Source of the DNA: an uncultured Clostridia bacterium
GTDB lineage: Bacteria > Bacillota > Clostridia > Oscillospirales > Acutalibacteraceae
Direction of reading: 5' to 3'
DNA: 64,000 nucleotides
Assembly (NCBI GenBank): GCA_946186245.1
Contig: CAMHMN010000001.1
Span: 124,001-188,000, forward strand
The notes beneath the pieces are model-generated. The model searched no databases, was not told where the DNA came from, and saw only the letters and a program-made list of their open reading frames with translations. Both the position numbers and the translations under genes were made by a program. This document shows positions 42,900 to 51,261 of the stretch, one piece after another (position 1 is the first letter of the stretch; the number at the start of each line of letters is the position of its first letter).

Positions 42900-43800
42900 T
42901 ATGTTGAAAAGATGGCATATTTACTACAAGGAAAGATACCCCATTCTTCCCCGGCTGCTGCTGGGTGTCATTGTATTCGGCGAGATACACTTTATTATTC
43001 TGCTCAATGCCGGCATCACCAAATTCCATATCGGCGTTGAGGAATTTGTCGGCGCCTTTACGGTCTTTGCCTTCCTGCTGTGGCTCCGAGATGCCGACGA
43101 CCTCAAGGATTTCGAGACAGACAAGCAGCTTTTCCCCGACCGGCCTCTTCCCAGCGGCAGGGTCTACAAAAAGGATCTGATGATCAGCAGCACCATCGTG
43201 CAGGCCATCACCGTGGCGCTCAACGTGATTTTTATGAACAACCTGATCTTCTTTGTGATACTCTACGCCTACGGGTATCTCATGAGCAAGTGGTTCTTCC
43301 AGCGGGCCAAGATTCAGCCCAGCCTTCCGCTGGCGGTCGTCACCCACAACCCCGTGCAGATGATCGTCAATCTCTACATCATTTCCTTCACCGTCATCAA
43401 ATACGACATTCCGGCGTTCACGCTGTATAACTGCATGGCGCTGATGACGCTCTATTTCCCTGCTCTGATCTGGGAAGTCTCCCGCAAGATCAAAGCCCCC
43501 AGGGACGAAAACGACTACACCACCTATTCCAAGCTCTTCGGTTACAAGAAGGCCACCCGGTTTGTCATGATACTGACCATCGTGGATATCATCACCAACT
43601 TCATTCTCGTCTTCAACCTGAATAAAATCTCGGTAGCGGTCCTGTTTCTGATGGTTTCGTGGATGACATGGAAATTCATTCAGTACATCAAAGACCCCGA
43701 GCGGTTTGTGATCGTGGACAAGGTGGAAATCTACACCTATCTCCAGGAATCGACGATGCTGCTGACAATCGCCGCCTTCCTGCTGTTCGGTAAGATATGA
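42892..43800 (+). CDS. UbiA-superfamily membrane transferase
   Basis: 302 aa with about eight membrane helices. The aspartate-rich first motif is visible near residues 63-87 (RDADDLKDFETDKQ … PDRPLPSGRV), typical of UbiA prenyltransferases. The second motif is a variant (SRKIKAPRDENDYTTYS near 195-211). ATG at 42892 overlaps the psd stop by eight bases; ATG at 42901 is an alternative. The frame is open far upstream across psd but only as a shadow. UbiA enzymes join prenyl diphosphates to aromatic, glyceryl or sugar-like acceptors; the acceptor here is unknown. Confidence 0.85.
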   Translation: MIDMLKRWHIYYKERYPILPRLLLGVIVFGEIHFIILLNAGITKFHIGVEEFVGAFTVFAFLLWLRDADDLKDFETDKQLFPDRPLPSGRVYKKDLMISSTIVQAITVALNVIFMNNLIFFVILYAYGYLMSKWFFQRAKIQPSLPLAVVTHNPVQMIVNLYIISFTVIKYDIPAFTLYNCMALMTLYFPALIWEVSRKIKAPRDENDYTTYSKLFGYKKATRFVMILTIVDIITNFILVFNLNKISVAVLFLMVSWMTWKFIQYIKDPERFVIVDKVEIYTYLQESTMLLTIAAFLLFGKI

Positions 43801-46079
43801 TGACAGGACAGAAGGCGATAAACCTCGAAAAGCTGAGAAATGCCGGCATTGCTGTTCCGACCTTCTCGGTCATCAGGCATGATGAATTATGCGGCGGCAG
43901 GCTTGATCTTTCAGCGTTGCCGGTGCTGGAGGACAAAAGCTGCGAGCGATTCGCGGTCAGAAGCTCCGCGTCGGCGGAGGACAGTGACACTGCCAGCTTT
44001 GCGGGACAGTTCCGGACATTCCTCAATGTGCCGCGGGAAGAAATCGAAAGCAAGGCACGCCTTTGCTTTGCGTCGCTGCATGCGGACAACATCAGGCAAT
44101 ACGCCGGGAAAAACGGCCTGGCTCCCGATGATCTGAGGATGGACGTGATCGTGCAGCGGATGGTGGACGCGGAGCTTGCGGGGGTGATCTTTACCTCCAA
44201 CCCGCAGGGTCTGCTGAATGAATCGGTCATTACGGTGGGCAGAGGTCTGGGAGAAAACGTCGTTTCAGAGAAGGGTGAAACGACATCCTATTACTACAGC
44301 ACCACCGACAGGCTGTATTATTACGTCGGCCGGGAGAATCTTCTTTCCGATGATAGGGTGGAAGAGCTGATCGCGGTTTCCGAAAAAATCAAGACCGTTC
44401 TCGGCGATTATCTCGACATTGAATTTGCCATCGAGCGCGGACGGGTCTGCATTCTCCAGACCCGAAGAATCACCACCCTATCGGGAGAATCGCCGCTGAT
44501 TCTCGACAACAGCAATATCGTGGAGAGCTATCCCGGCGTGTCCCTGCCGCTCACCGTGTCGTTTGTCCATATGGTGTACGCCGGCGTATTCAGGGGCGTG
44601 TGCCGAAGAATCGTCCGGAATGAGAAGGTGCTCGACCAGAAAAAGGACGTTTACAACCACATGGTAGGCAGCGCTAACGGCAGGTTATATTATAAGATCA
44701 GCAATTGGTACACCGTTCTCCGGTTCCTTCCGCTGAGCAAGAAGATCATTCCCGTCTGGCAGGAAATGCTCGGCGTGAAGGCGAAAAGCTACACCGGGGA
44801 GGAGGTTTCCATTCCTCTCCACGTCAGGGCGATGTCGTATCTGAATTGCGTCGTGGAGCTTCTCAGCGCGCCGAAGAATATGGCACGGCTGGAGAAGGAC
44901 TTCCGCGAGGTCAACGAGGATTTCTACCGCCGGTTCAGCGAATCGATGACCGGCGTCGAGCTTCGTGCGATCTATGACGAGATCAAGCGAAAGCTCTTCG
45001 GCGTATGGGACGTCACCCTGGTCAACGATATGTACGCCTTTCTCTTCACGGCGCTTCTCAAGAGCCGGCTCAAAAAGCGCGGGAGAACCGTCGACCAGAT
45101 CAACGCGTTCATTTCCGGCATTTCCGATATCGAGAGCATGAAGCCCATGAAGGCGCTGATTGACATTGCCTACCACAAGGACGACTACACCGCGGAGGAA
45201 TACGCGCAGGCCAGAGCCGATTACATTCAGGAATTCGGAGACCGTTCGCTGGAAGAGCTCAAGCTGGAGAGCAAGACATTCCGCACCTCGCCCGAACTGT
45301 TTGACGAAAGGATCGAATACTACCGCGCCGACAGAGAACGCCTTGCCAAGATGTATGACGACCTGCAAAAGCACGGTGCTGCACAGCCGGAGAAAGTCGG
45401 CCCTCTGACCGATTTCCTGCAGAAAAGAGCCGCTCTCGGCATCAAGAACAGGGAAGTTTCCCGCCTCAACCGAAGCCGCGTGTACGGCATCGTCCGGCAG
45501 ATATTCCTGACGCTCGGCAAACAGGCGGCGGAAAAGGGCTTGATAGGCGAAACGCGGGATATCTTCTATCTCACGGTGGACGAAGCCTTTGCCGTTCCTG
45601 CGAACGCCAGGGAACGGATTGAGCAGCGCAAGGAACAGCACAGGCTGTACGCACGCCTCCCCGCCTACACCCGGCTGATCTTTGAAAATGCCGAGTTTGA
45701 CAAAAACCACGCCAGCGTCAATTCCTTCCGGAAGCACCTTTCTCAGAACAGGCTCAGCGGAACGCCCTGCTCCTTTGGCGTTGCCGAGGGTGAAGCCTGT
45801 GTGATCACCGACGTGAATGCCGTGGGCGACGTCAGGGGCAAAATTCTGGTCACCAGAATGACCGACCCCGGCTGGGTGTTCCTGCTGGCGTCGGCGAAGG
45901 GCGTGATCTCGGAAAAAGGCTCGCTGCTGTCCCACACCGCGATCATTTCAAGGGAATTGAAGATTCCTTCCATCGTGGGGGTGGAAGGCCTGCTCGACAC
46001 GGTGCGCGACGGCGACCGCATCAGGATGGACGGCAGAAGCGGCGAAATAGAGATCATTCAGGAGAAGCAGACCAAATGA
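43797..46079 (+). CDS. Rifampin-phosphotransferase-like dikinase 2
   Basis: 760 aa with the same three-part plan as dikinase 1: ATP-grasp (FAVRSSASAEDSDTASFAGQ near 55-74, VIVQRMVDAELAGVIFT, IEFAIERGRVCILQTRRIT), a long acceptor-type middle domain and a terminal histidine domain (EKGSLLSHTAIISRELKIPS near 703-722). The PEP barrel is absent. The middle domain differs from that of dikinase 1, so two different acceptors are likely. It overlaps the UbiA stop by four bases and its own stop overlaps the GNAT start by four. Confidence 0.8.
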   Translation: MMTGQKAINLEKLRNAGIAVPTFSVIRHDELCGGRLDLSALPVLEDKSCERFAVRSSASAEDSDTASFAGQFRTFLNVPREEIESKARLCFASLHADNIRQYAGKNGLAPDDLRMDVIVQRMVDAELAGVIFTSNPQGLLNESVITVGRGLGENVVSEKGETTSYYYSTTDRLYYYVGRENLLSDDRVEELIAVSEKIKTVLGDYLDIEFAIERGRVCILQTRRITTLSGESPLILDNSNIVESYPGVSLPLTVSFVHMVYAGVFRGVCRRIVRNEKVLDQKKDVYNHMVGSANGRLYYKISNWYTVLRFLPLSKKIIPVWQEMLGVKAKSYTGEEVSIPLHVRAMSYLNCVVELLSAPKNMARLEKDFREVNEDFYRRFSESMTGVELRAIYDEIKRKLFGVWDVTLVNDMYAFLFTALLKSRLKKRGRTVDQINAFISGISDIESMKPMKALIDIAYHKDDYTAEEYAQARADYIQEFGDRSLEELKLESKTFRTSPELFDERIEYYRADRERLAKMYDDLQKHGAAQPEKVGPLTDFLQKRAALGIKNREVSRLNRSRVYGIVRQIFLTLGKQAAEKGLIGETRDIFYLTVDEAFAVPANARERIEQRKEQHRLYARLPAYTRLIFENAEFDKNHASVNSFRKHLSQNRLSGTPCSFGVAEGEACVITDVNAVGDVRGKILVTRMTDPGWVFLLASAKGVISEKGSLLSHTAIISRELKIPSIVGVEGLLDTVRDGDRIRMDGRSGEIEIIQEKQTK

Positions 46080-47155
46080 ATATTGTTCATTTTGATAAAG
46101 AAAAAAAGTACATCAGGGACTTCCTTTCGCTTCCCAAGTCGCTCTATACGGCGAAGGACAACATGGAAGATCCTGATTCCATAAAGAAATTTCTCAACGG
46201 CACCCATCCCCTTTCCAAATACTTTACGCTGGCCAAATTCCTCGTCTATGACAACGGCAAGCCCGTGGGACGGTTCGCCGTCACCACCTACCCGGACAAC
46301 GACACGGCTTATCTGGGCTTTTACGAATGCACGGATGACGACAGGGCGGCGAAATATCTGTTTGAGCAAGCCGTCTCGTTCTGCCGGGAAAAAGGATATG
46401 CCAAAATTGTCGGGCCGGTGGACGGCTCCTTCTGGCAGAAGTACAGACTGAAGATCAACATGTTCGACAGACTGCCCTATACGGGAGAACCTTACAACAA
46501 GCCCTATTATTTCAGGCAGTTCACCGACAACGGCTTCACCGTCGCGGAGCATTACACCTCCAATCAGTTCCGGGCGGTGGACGAAAGCTATCGGAATGAG
46601 AAATTCGAGGAGCGTTTCAAGGAATTCCTCAGCCGCGGCTACCGCATAGAGAGTCCTACCGAAGAAAATTACGACAGCATCATCGACGAAGTGTACGACA
46701 TGATCATGCATCTCTACAGCGACTTTCCGATCTTCAAGTCGCTTACGCTGGAGGATTTCCGAGAGATTTACAGCAGCTACAAGCTGATCATGAACATGAG
46801 CATGACCAAGATCGCGTTTTATAAAGACAAGGCGGTTGGCTTCTACATCAGCATTCCGGATTATTCCAACAGGGTTTATCACGCCGGCTTATTCAGCCTT
46901 CCAAAGCTCATGAAAATCAAAAAAAAGCCATCGCAATACGTCATGCTTTACATGGGCGTGCGTCCTGAACACAGGGGACTTGGCAAGGCGCTGGTCTACA
47001 GCATCATGCAGGAGCTTGAAAAAAGCAGACTCCCCAGCATCGGAGCGCTTGCACGCGATGGCAAGCCGACGCAGCGATACGCCTTTGACGATGTGACCGA
47101 TGTCTACGAATATGTGCTTCTGGAGCACACACTGCAAGGAGGAGAACCGCAATGA
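46076..47155 (+). CDS. Double GNAT-fold acyltransferase
   Basis: 359 aa. The N-terminal half (about 1-180; GFYECTDDDRAAKYL, KIVGPVDGSFW, PYNKPYYFRQFTDNGF) and the C-terminal half (about 190-355, with the CoA-binding VRPEHRGLGKALVYSIM near 302-318) both look like GNAT modules. The N-terminal part resembles YghO-type proteins. It likely transfers an acyl group to an amine. In context the amine could be an ethanolamine or amino headgroup produced by the decarboxylase (inference). Overlaps both neighbours by four bases. Confidence 0.75.
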   Translation: MNIVHFDKEKKYIRDFLSLPKSLYTAKDNMEDPDSIKKFLNGTHPLSKYFTLAKFLVYDNGKPVGRFAVTTYPDNDTAYLGFYECTDDDRAAKYLFEQAVSFCREKGYAKIVGPVDGSFWQKYRLKINMFDRLPYTGEPYNKPYYFRQFTDNGFTVAEHYTSNQFRAVDESYRNEKFEERFKEFLSRGYRIESPTEENYDSIIDEVYDMIMHLYSDFPIFKSLTLEDFREIYSSYKLIMNMSMTKIAFYKDKAVGFYISIPDYSNRVYHAGLFSLPKLMKIKKKPSQYVMLYMGVRPEHRGLGKALVYSIMQELEKSRLPSIGALARDGKPTQRYAFDDVTDVYEYVLLEHTLQGGEPQ

Positions 47156-48582
47156 ACACACTTGACACATTCCTGAAAAGCGCCTGTTCCCAATGGCGCG
47201 ACAACGATTACCTTCATCAGTCCGGAAGGACGGAAACCTTCGGCAGCTTCGCAGAAAAGGCGAATTACTTCGCCGCTTATCTGAGGGAAAAGGGCTTCGC
47301 CGGCAAAAACATCGGCATCTTCAGCCCCAACAGCATCGAATGGATGATCGCCGACATCGCCATCATGAATTATGTCGGCGTGAGCGTCGGTCTTTCCAAG
47401 GACTGGAAGTACGACGACCTTGTCTACGCCCTCAAAAAGTGCGATATCTCCTGCCTTCTCTATTCCGAGATCAATTCGGAAATGATCGCATCGGCGAAGG
47501 ATGTATTTCCGGACGTCACGTTTATCTGCATCGAAAAGGAATTTGACCGCTGCGTGGCCGAGGGGAAGCCACTTGTGAAGGAGCTTTTCTCGCTGCCGAC
47601 AAAAACCGACGACGAGGCTGCCAAGATCGTCATGACCAGCGGCTCCACCTCCTTCCCGAAGGCCGTTCTGCTTTCGATAAAGAACATCTTCTCCGGCTGG
47701 AAGGCGCTGGGACGCAGGATTCATGTCACCCAGGACGATATCTGCTACCTCTTCCTTCCTCTGAGCCATACGTACGGCTCGATTTACAACTTCATCTATT
47801 CGCTGGTCTTCGGCTTCAAAATCTACCTTGCCGAAAGCATCATGACCATGGCGCAGGAGATGGGCGCGATCAGACCGACGCTCTTCTCCGCCGTTCCGAT
47901 CGTCTTTATCAAATTCCTGGAGGCGGCAGGGCAGTATTCCGTCCCTGTTAAAATGCTGCTCGGGGGCAGAATCAAATATCTTTTCTGCGGTGGCGCGGAT
48001 CTCACCCTGGAGCTGCGAAACCGGTACATTCAGGAAGGACTGTATCTGATGAACGCCTACGCGCTGTCCGAAACGGCGTCCGCCTTCAGCCTGGACTATC
48101 CCGACGACACGAATCTGACCAGCGTCGGAACGCTGTTTGAAGAGCTGGACGTGAAGGTCATTGACCCGGCGGAGGACGGATACGGCGAGCTGGCGGTGAA
48201 GGGCGACAATGTGTTCATCGGCTACTACAACGACGAAGCCGCCACCAGGGCGGCCTTTGACAGCGAGGGTTATTTCCGAACGGGCGATATCGGCTGCCTG
48301 AAAGACAATCATGTGTACGTCAGAGGCAGAAAAGACACCATGCTTGTCCTTCCCAACGGTGAAAACGTGTCGTCCAACGCGCTTGTCAAAAAGCTCAAAC
48401 AGACAGACCAATCCATCCGCTCGGTAAAGCTGTACGTCAGGGACAACGCGCTGACAGCCGACATTTACAGCTCGGCGCAGCTTGACTGGGAACGTCTGAT
48501 TGAGGAATTCAATCATACCCTGCCGAAGTATGAGCGAATCATCCGATTCAATATCATCGACCCGTCGCTTCTGCTGAAATAA
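47152..48582 (+). CDS. AMP-forming acyl-CoA/acyl-AMP ligase
   Basis: 476 aa of the ANL superfamily. Core motifs: MTSGSTSFPKAV (A3, near 161-172), FLPLSHTYGS (A4), YALSETASAF (A5, near 303), FRTGDIGCL (A7) and RGRKDTMLVLPNGENV (A8). The C-terminal subdomain is short and no clear A10 catalytic lysine motif (GKxxR) is seen, so it may only adenylate or hand the acyl-AMP to a partner. It is the last gene of the lipid-type operon, coupled to the GNAT gene, which suggests that it supplies the acyl group. Confidence 0.85.
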   Translation: MNTLDTFLKSACSQWRDNDYLHQSGRTETFGSFAEKANYFAAYLREKGFAGKNIGIFSPNSIEWMIADIAIMNYVGVSVGLSKDWKYDDLVYALKKCDISCLLYSEINSEMIASAKDVFPDVTFICIEKEFDRCVAEGKPLVKELFSLPTKTDDEAAKIVMTSGSTSFPKAVLLSIKNIFSGWKALGRRIHVTQDDICYLFLPLSHTYGSIYNFIYSLVFGFKIYLAESIMTMAQEMGAIRPTLFSAVPIVFIKFLEAAGQYSVPVKMLLGGRIKYLFCGGADLTLELRNRYIQEGLYLMNAYALSETASAFSLDYPDDTNLTSVGTLFEELDVKVIDPAEDGYGELAVKGDNVFIGYYNDEAATRAAFDSEGYFRTGDIGCLKDNHVYVRGRKDTMLVLPNGENVSSNALVKKLKQTDQSIRSVKLYVRDNALTADIYSSAQLDWERLIEEFNHTLPKYERIIRFNIIDPSLLLK

Positions 48583-48646
48583 TTCTATAGCCTGAAATGA
48601 ATGTAAACCATACGAAGACGATTGATTAAACGGAGGAGAACCCAAT

Positions 48647-49171
48647 ATGAATCTGATACCAAGTTTTTCCGTAGACCATACAGCCATTGTGCCCGGCATA
48701 TTTACCAGCAGGATGGATCAGGTCGGGGAGGGAGTGGTCACCACCTATGACATCAGGCTGACCAGACCCAACAGAGAACCTGCGGTCGATGTGGCGGCCA
48801 TGCATTCGCTGGAACACATCATCGCCACATTCCTGAGAAATGATCCCGACTGGCAGGATGAAATCATCTACTGGGGACCGATGGGATGTCTGACGGGATT
48901 TTACCTCATTCTCAAAGGAAGCCGGAGCTCCCGGGAGATTTACGATCTGATACGCAGCGCATTCCGATCGGTAGAGGATGTTCAGAGCGTTCCCGGCACC
49001 ACAGCCAAAAACTGCGGGAATTATCTCATGCATAACCTCGGCATGGCGAAATGGTACGCGGCCAGATTTGCAGACTACCTGGAAGCCAATGCCGATAAGC
49101 CTGAAATCTTTGAGTATCCGGCCTCGGACAGACTTGTCACGGAAGACGGACAGCAATTCTACGATTCCTGA
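48647..49171 (+). CDS. luxS: S-ribosylhomocysteine lyase LuxS
   Basis: 174 aa. The zinc site HSLEHIIAT (near residues 54-62) and the conserved AKNCGNYLMHNL cysteine are present, with DHTAIVPGIF at the N-terminus. It splits S-ribosylhomocysteine to homocysteine and the AI-2 precursor. CGGAGGAGAA precedes the ATG. It starts 64 bases after the ligase gene and may be transcribed separately; no clear promoter was seen. Confidence 0.95.
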   Translation: MNLIPSFSVDHTAIVPGIFTSRMDQVGEGVVTTYDIRLTRPNREPAVDVAAMHSLEHIIATFLRNDPDWQDEIIYWGPMGCLTGFYLILKGSRSSREIYDLIRSAFRSVEDVQSVPGTTAKNCGNYLMHNLGMAKWYAARFADYLEANADKPEIFEYPASDRLVTEDGQQFYDS

Positions 49172-49201
49172 GTAACCCCGGCCATCCCTTCACAATGCAA
49201 A

Positions 49202-49246
49202 AAAAGGCTGTCGCACAGTGCGTTTTCCTTGTGCGGCAGCCTCGCT
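49202..49246. terminator. Terminator between luxS and the PAP2 gene (convergent)
   Basis: AGGCTGTCGCACA and TGTGCGGCAGCCT form a strong stem. On the minus strand it is followed by TTTTTTT, so it best serves the minus-strand PAP2 gene, and it probably also stops luxS transcription. Confidence 0.8.
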
Positions 49247-49249
49247 TTG

Positions 49250-49957
49250 TTATTCAATTATTTTTTTCCTGTGGTTGGATTTGCGAAATATAAACAGTAT
49301 GGCATTGAGATTGGGCTGTTTATCAATTTTCAGTAAACCCGTCATCACATGCACGCCGATTTCCGTCACGAGAATGGCTCCCAGTATATCCGCAATGGCA
49401 TGCTGCTTCACAAGAAGCACCGATGCGAACACCATGACGGTCACAAAGGGAGTAAGACACTTGTACCAATGAGGAGCCTTTTTCAGTTGTGGAAGAGTGC
49501 GCCAAAGCAGATAGCTTTCAAGGCAATGGATGGAGGGGAAGAGGTTGCAGGGGGAATCGGACTTATAAAGAACCGTGACCAACCTGCTGAAAAGATCCGT
49601 TCCGATGATCTCTCCTCTTTCCATCGTCGTGGGAAAAACAAAAAAAATGATCATGCAGAGAATCTTTGCGATTGATTCAGCGCCGAAAACATACAGGACG
49701 GTCTTTTTATCTTCTCTGGCTGCCGTATAATATCCAAACCACCATTGCGCATAAGCGACTACGATATAGACAATAATAAAACTCGGAACAAAGGGGATTT
49801 TTTTATCCAGAGTGGAAGCAATGTCATAATGCCGCAGCGAATCAGTGATAATGGTGGTTCCGTAATACACGATCAGATTCAGTGAAACAATCACAAAAAT
49901 GGCAGCCCATCCATAGATCGGAATGTGATCAAGTAAGAATTCCTTTATTTTTTTCAC
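49250..49957 (-). CDS. PAP2-family membrane phosphatase
   Basis: 235 aa with about six helices. The acid-phosphatase motifs CNLFPSIHCLES (PSxH) and VKQHAIADILGA (HxxxD) are present; the first KxxxxxxRP motif is not obvious. GTG at 49957 is the likely start, with GAGGAGG about ten bases upstream. Typical substrates are lipid phosphates or undecaprenyl pyrophosphate. It overlaps the upstream flippase-type gene by 29 bases, so the two are one unit. Confidence 0.8.
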   Translation of the reverse strand: MKKIKEFLLDHIPIYGWAAIFVIVSLNLIVYYGTTIITDSLRHYDIASTLDKKIPFVPSFIIVYIVVAYAQWWFGYYTAAREDKKTVLYVFGAESIAKILCMIIFFVFPTTMERGEIIGTDLFSRLVTVLYKSDSPCNLFPSIHCLESYLLWRTLPQLKKAPHWYKCLTPFVTVMVFASVLLVKQHAIADILGAILVTEIGVHVMTGLLKIDKQPNLNAILFIFRKSNHRKKIIE

Positions 49958-51008
49958 GACACTTTTTCCTCCTCTGCATAAGATACCCCACAAATGTGAT
50001 CAGTCCGCTGACGGATACACAAATGTAGAACGTCATACCCCTGCTCAGCATTTCCAGATGAAACGCCATATTGCGTTCCATAATGTCAGAAAAGCCTTTT
50101 AACATGAGGTAATCCGCAACGCCCATGGCTCCGGGCAAGGGGACAAAATTATAGCCGATCGTGATCAGACATTGCTTGGAAAACAGCTTGATACTGTCCA
50201 TCGGTGTGCCTCCAAGAGAAATAAAAAGCAATGAAGGTACGATGATCTGAGAAAACCGCTGCAGGAGATTCCATAGAAATGCCTTTATCAGCAGGGGATA
50301 ATTACCGGAGAACATTTCGGAGCAGGATGAATAATCATGTTTGGCTTTGCGCAATCTGCTGATTTTTTTGGGTGTGTTGCGAATGATGTTTTTTCTGTCC
50401 AGAAAGAGAATCAGCGATTCCAGACAGTTAAAAATGAAGTCGCCTTTTTTGAGAACCGCCATAAAGAACACAGCCAAAGCAATCTGAGCCGCCGTTCCTG
50501 ACCAGATGAGCAGTTTTGAGGGAATGTTGAACTGTGTAAAGGTGCTTGGCGAAATAAAGATGGAAGAAATTCCCAGCACCACGATGGAAAGGGTATACAT
50601 CATCAGATTGAGCATCAGCACAGCGGTGGCTACGCCGCCGGAGATTCCGTCCTTGATCATAAAATAGGCGCTTGCAGGCTGCCCTCCGGTAGCGGACGGT
50701 GTAATGGCGGAAAAATAGATATCTGCCGTGCCGTAGACCAGGCTGTTTTTGAATTTTGGTTGTAACTCGATGCCTTTAAGAATGGAGCGAAGGGCAAAGC
50801 CTTCAAAGAAAATATAAAAAATTGAACTGATTACCGCTGCCAACAACCAATGCTTGTCAGCGCCTGCTGCCGTATGAAGGATATCTTTGATGGAAACGCC
50901 CTGGTTTTGTTTGAGCAGCAGCCATACAGTCAGAACAGCAAACAAAGGTGAGCATACAGCCCAGAATATTTTTTTGTGTTTATCAGTGAATTTACTTGCT
51001 TTTGCCAT
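49929..51008 (-). CDS. Flippase-like membrane protein (LPG synthase TM / UPF0104 family)
   Basis: 359 aa with about eight helices. It belongs to the lysylphosphatidylglycerol synthase transmembrane (YbhN/AglD-like) family: ITPSATGGQPASAYFMIKDGI near 101-121 and NFVPLPGAMGVADYLML near 289-305 are the recognisable repeats. Members without the synthase domain are thought to flip or move lipids. It lies divergent from pssA and co-transcribed with a PAP2 gene, so a role in membrane-lipid handling is reasonable but unproven. Confidence 0.85.
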   Translation of the reverse strand: MAKASKFTDKHKKIFWAVCSPLFAVLTVWLLLKQNQGVSIKDILHTAAGADKHWLLAAVISSIFYIFFEGFALRSILKGIELQPKFKNSLVYGTADIYFSAITPSATGGQPASAYFMIKDGISGGVATAVLMLNLMMYTLSIVVLGISSIFISPSTFTQFNIPSKLLIWSGTAAQIALAVFFMAVLKKGDFIFNCLESLILFLDRKNIIRNTPKKISRLRKAKHDYSSCSEMFSGNYPLLIKAFLWNLLQRFSQIIVPSLLFISLGGTPMDSIKLFSKQCLITIGYNFVPLPGAMGVADYLMLKGFSDIMERNMAFHLEMLSRGMTFYICVSVSGLITFVGYLMQRRKKCREKNKGILT

Positions 51009-51065
51009 TTGTCAAAACTCAACCTCAAATCAATTAATTTTTATATAGGATGTAGAATATTCTCA

Positions 51066-51094
51066 TTGACATACGAATTCTTTTAGTATATAAT
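51066..51094 (+). promoter_or_regulatory. Consensus sigma-A promoter of pssA
   Basis: Perfect TTGACA at 51066-51071, exactly 17 bases, and perfect TATAAT at 51089-51094. Transcription from near 51101 gives an unusually long leader of about 160 bases. Confidence 0.85.
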
Positions 51095-51111
51095 AAATCT
51101 AATGTATTATA

Positions 51112-51217
51112 CACTATTGTGTGTGCTGATTTCAATATGATATTGCTTTTAAATATTGAATAATTCTTAAACTATTTTTACAGTTTTTCATCTTTAAAAC
51201 AATACGGCACAATAGTG
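51112..51217 (+). promoter_or_regulatory. Possible structured 5' leader of pssA
   Basis: CACTATTGTG at 51112-51121 is exactly complementary to CACAATAGTG at 51208-51217, so the leader can close an ~86-base loop with a 10-bp stem. The inside is very A/U-rich. No known riboswitch class was recognised. Confidence 0.4.
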
Positions 51218-51261
51218 AAAATTTTATGTGTTTTTAGAATGTCATAATCGGAGTGTTAGTA

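Noticed and set aside
47104..48699. 531-codon open frame on the minus strand opposite the AMP-forming ligase
   Set aside because: The plus strand carries clear ANL-family motifs and overlapping operon neighbours; the reverse frame has none.
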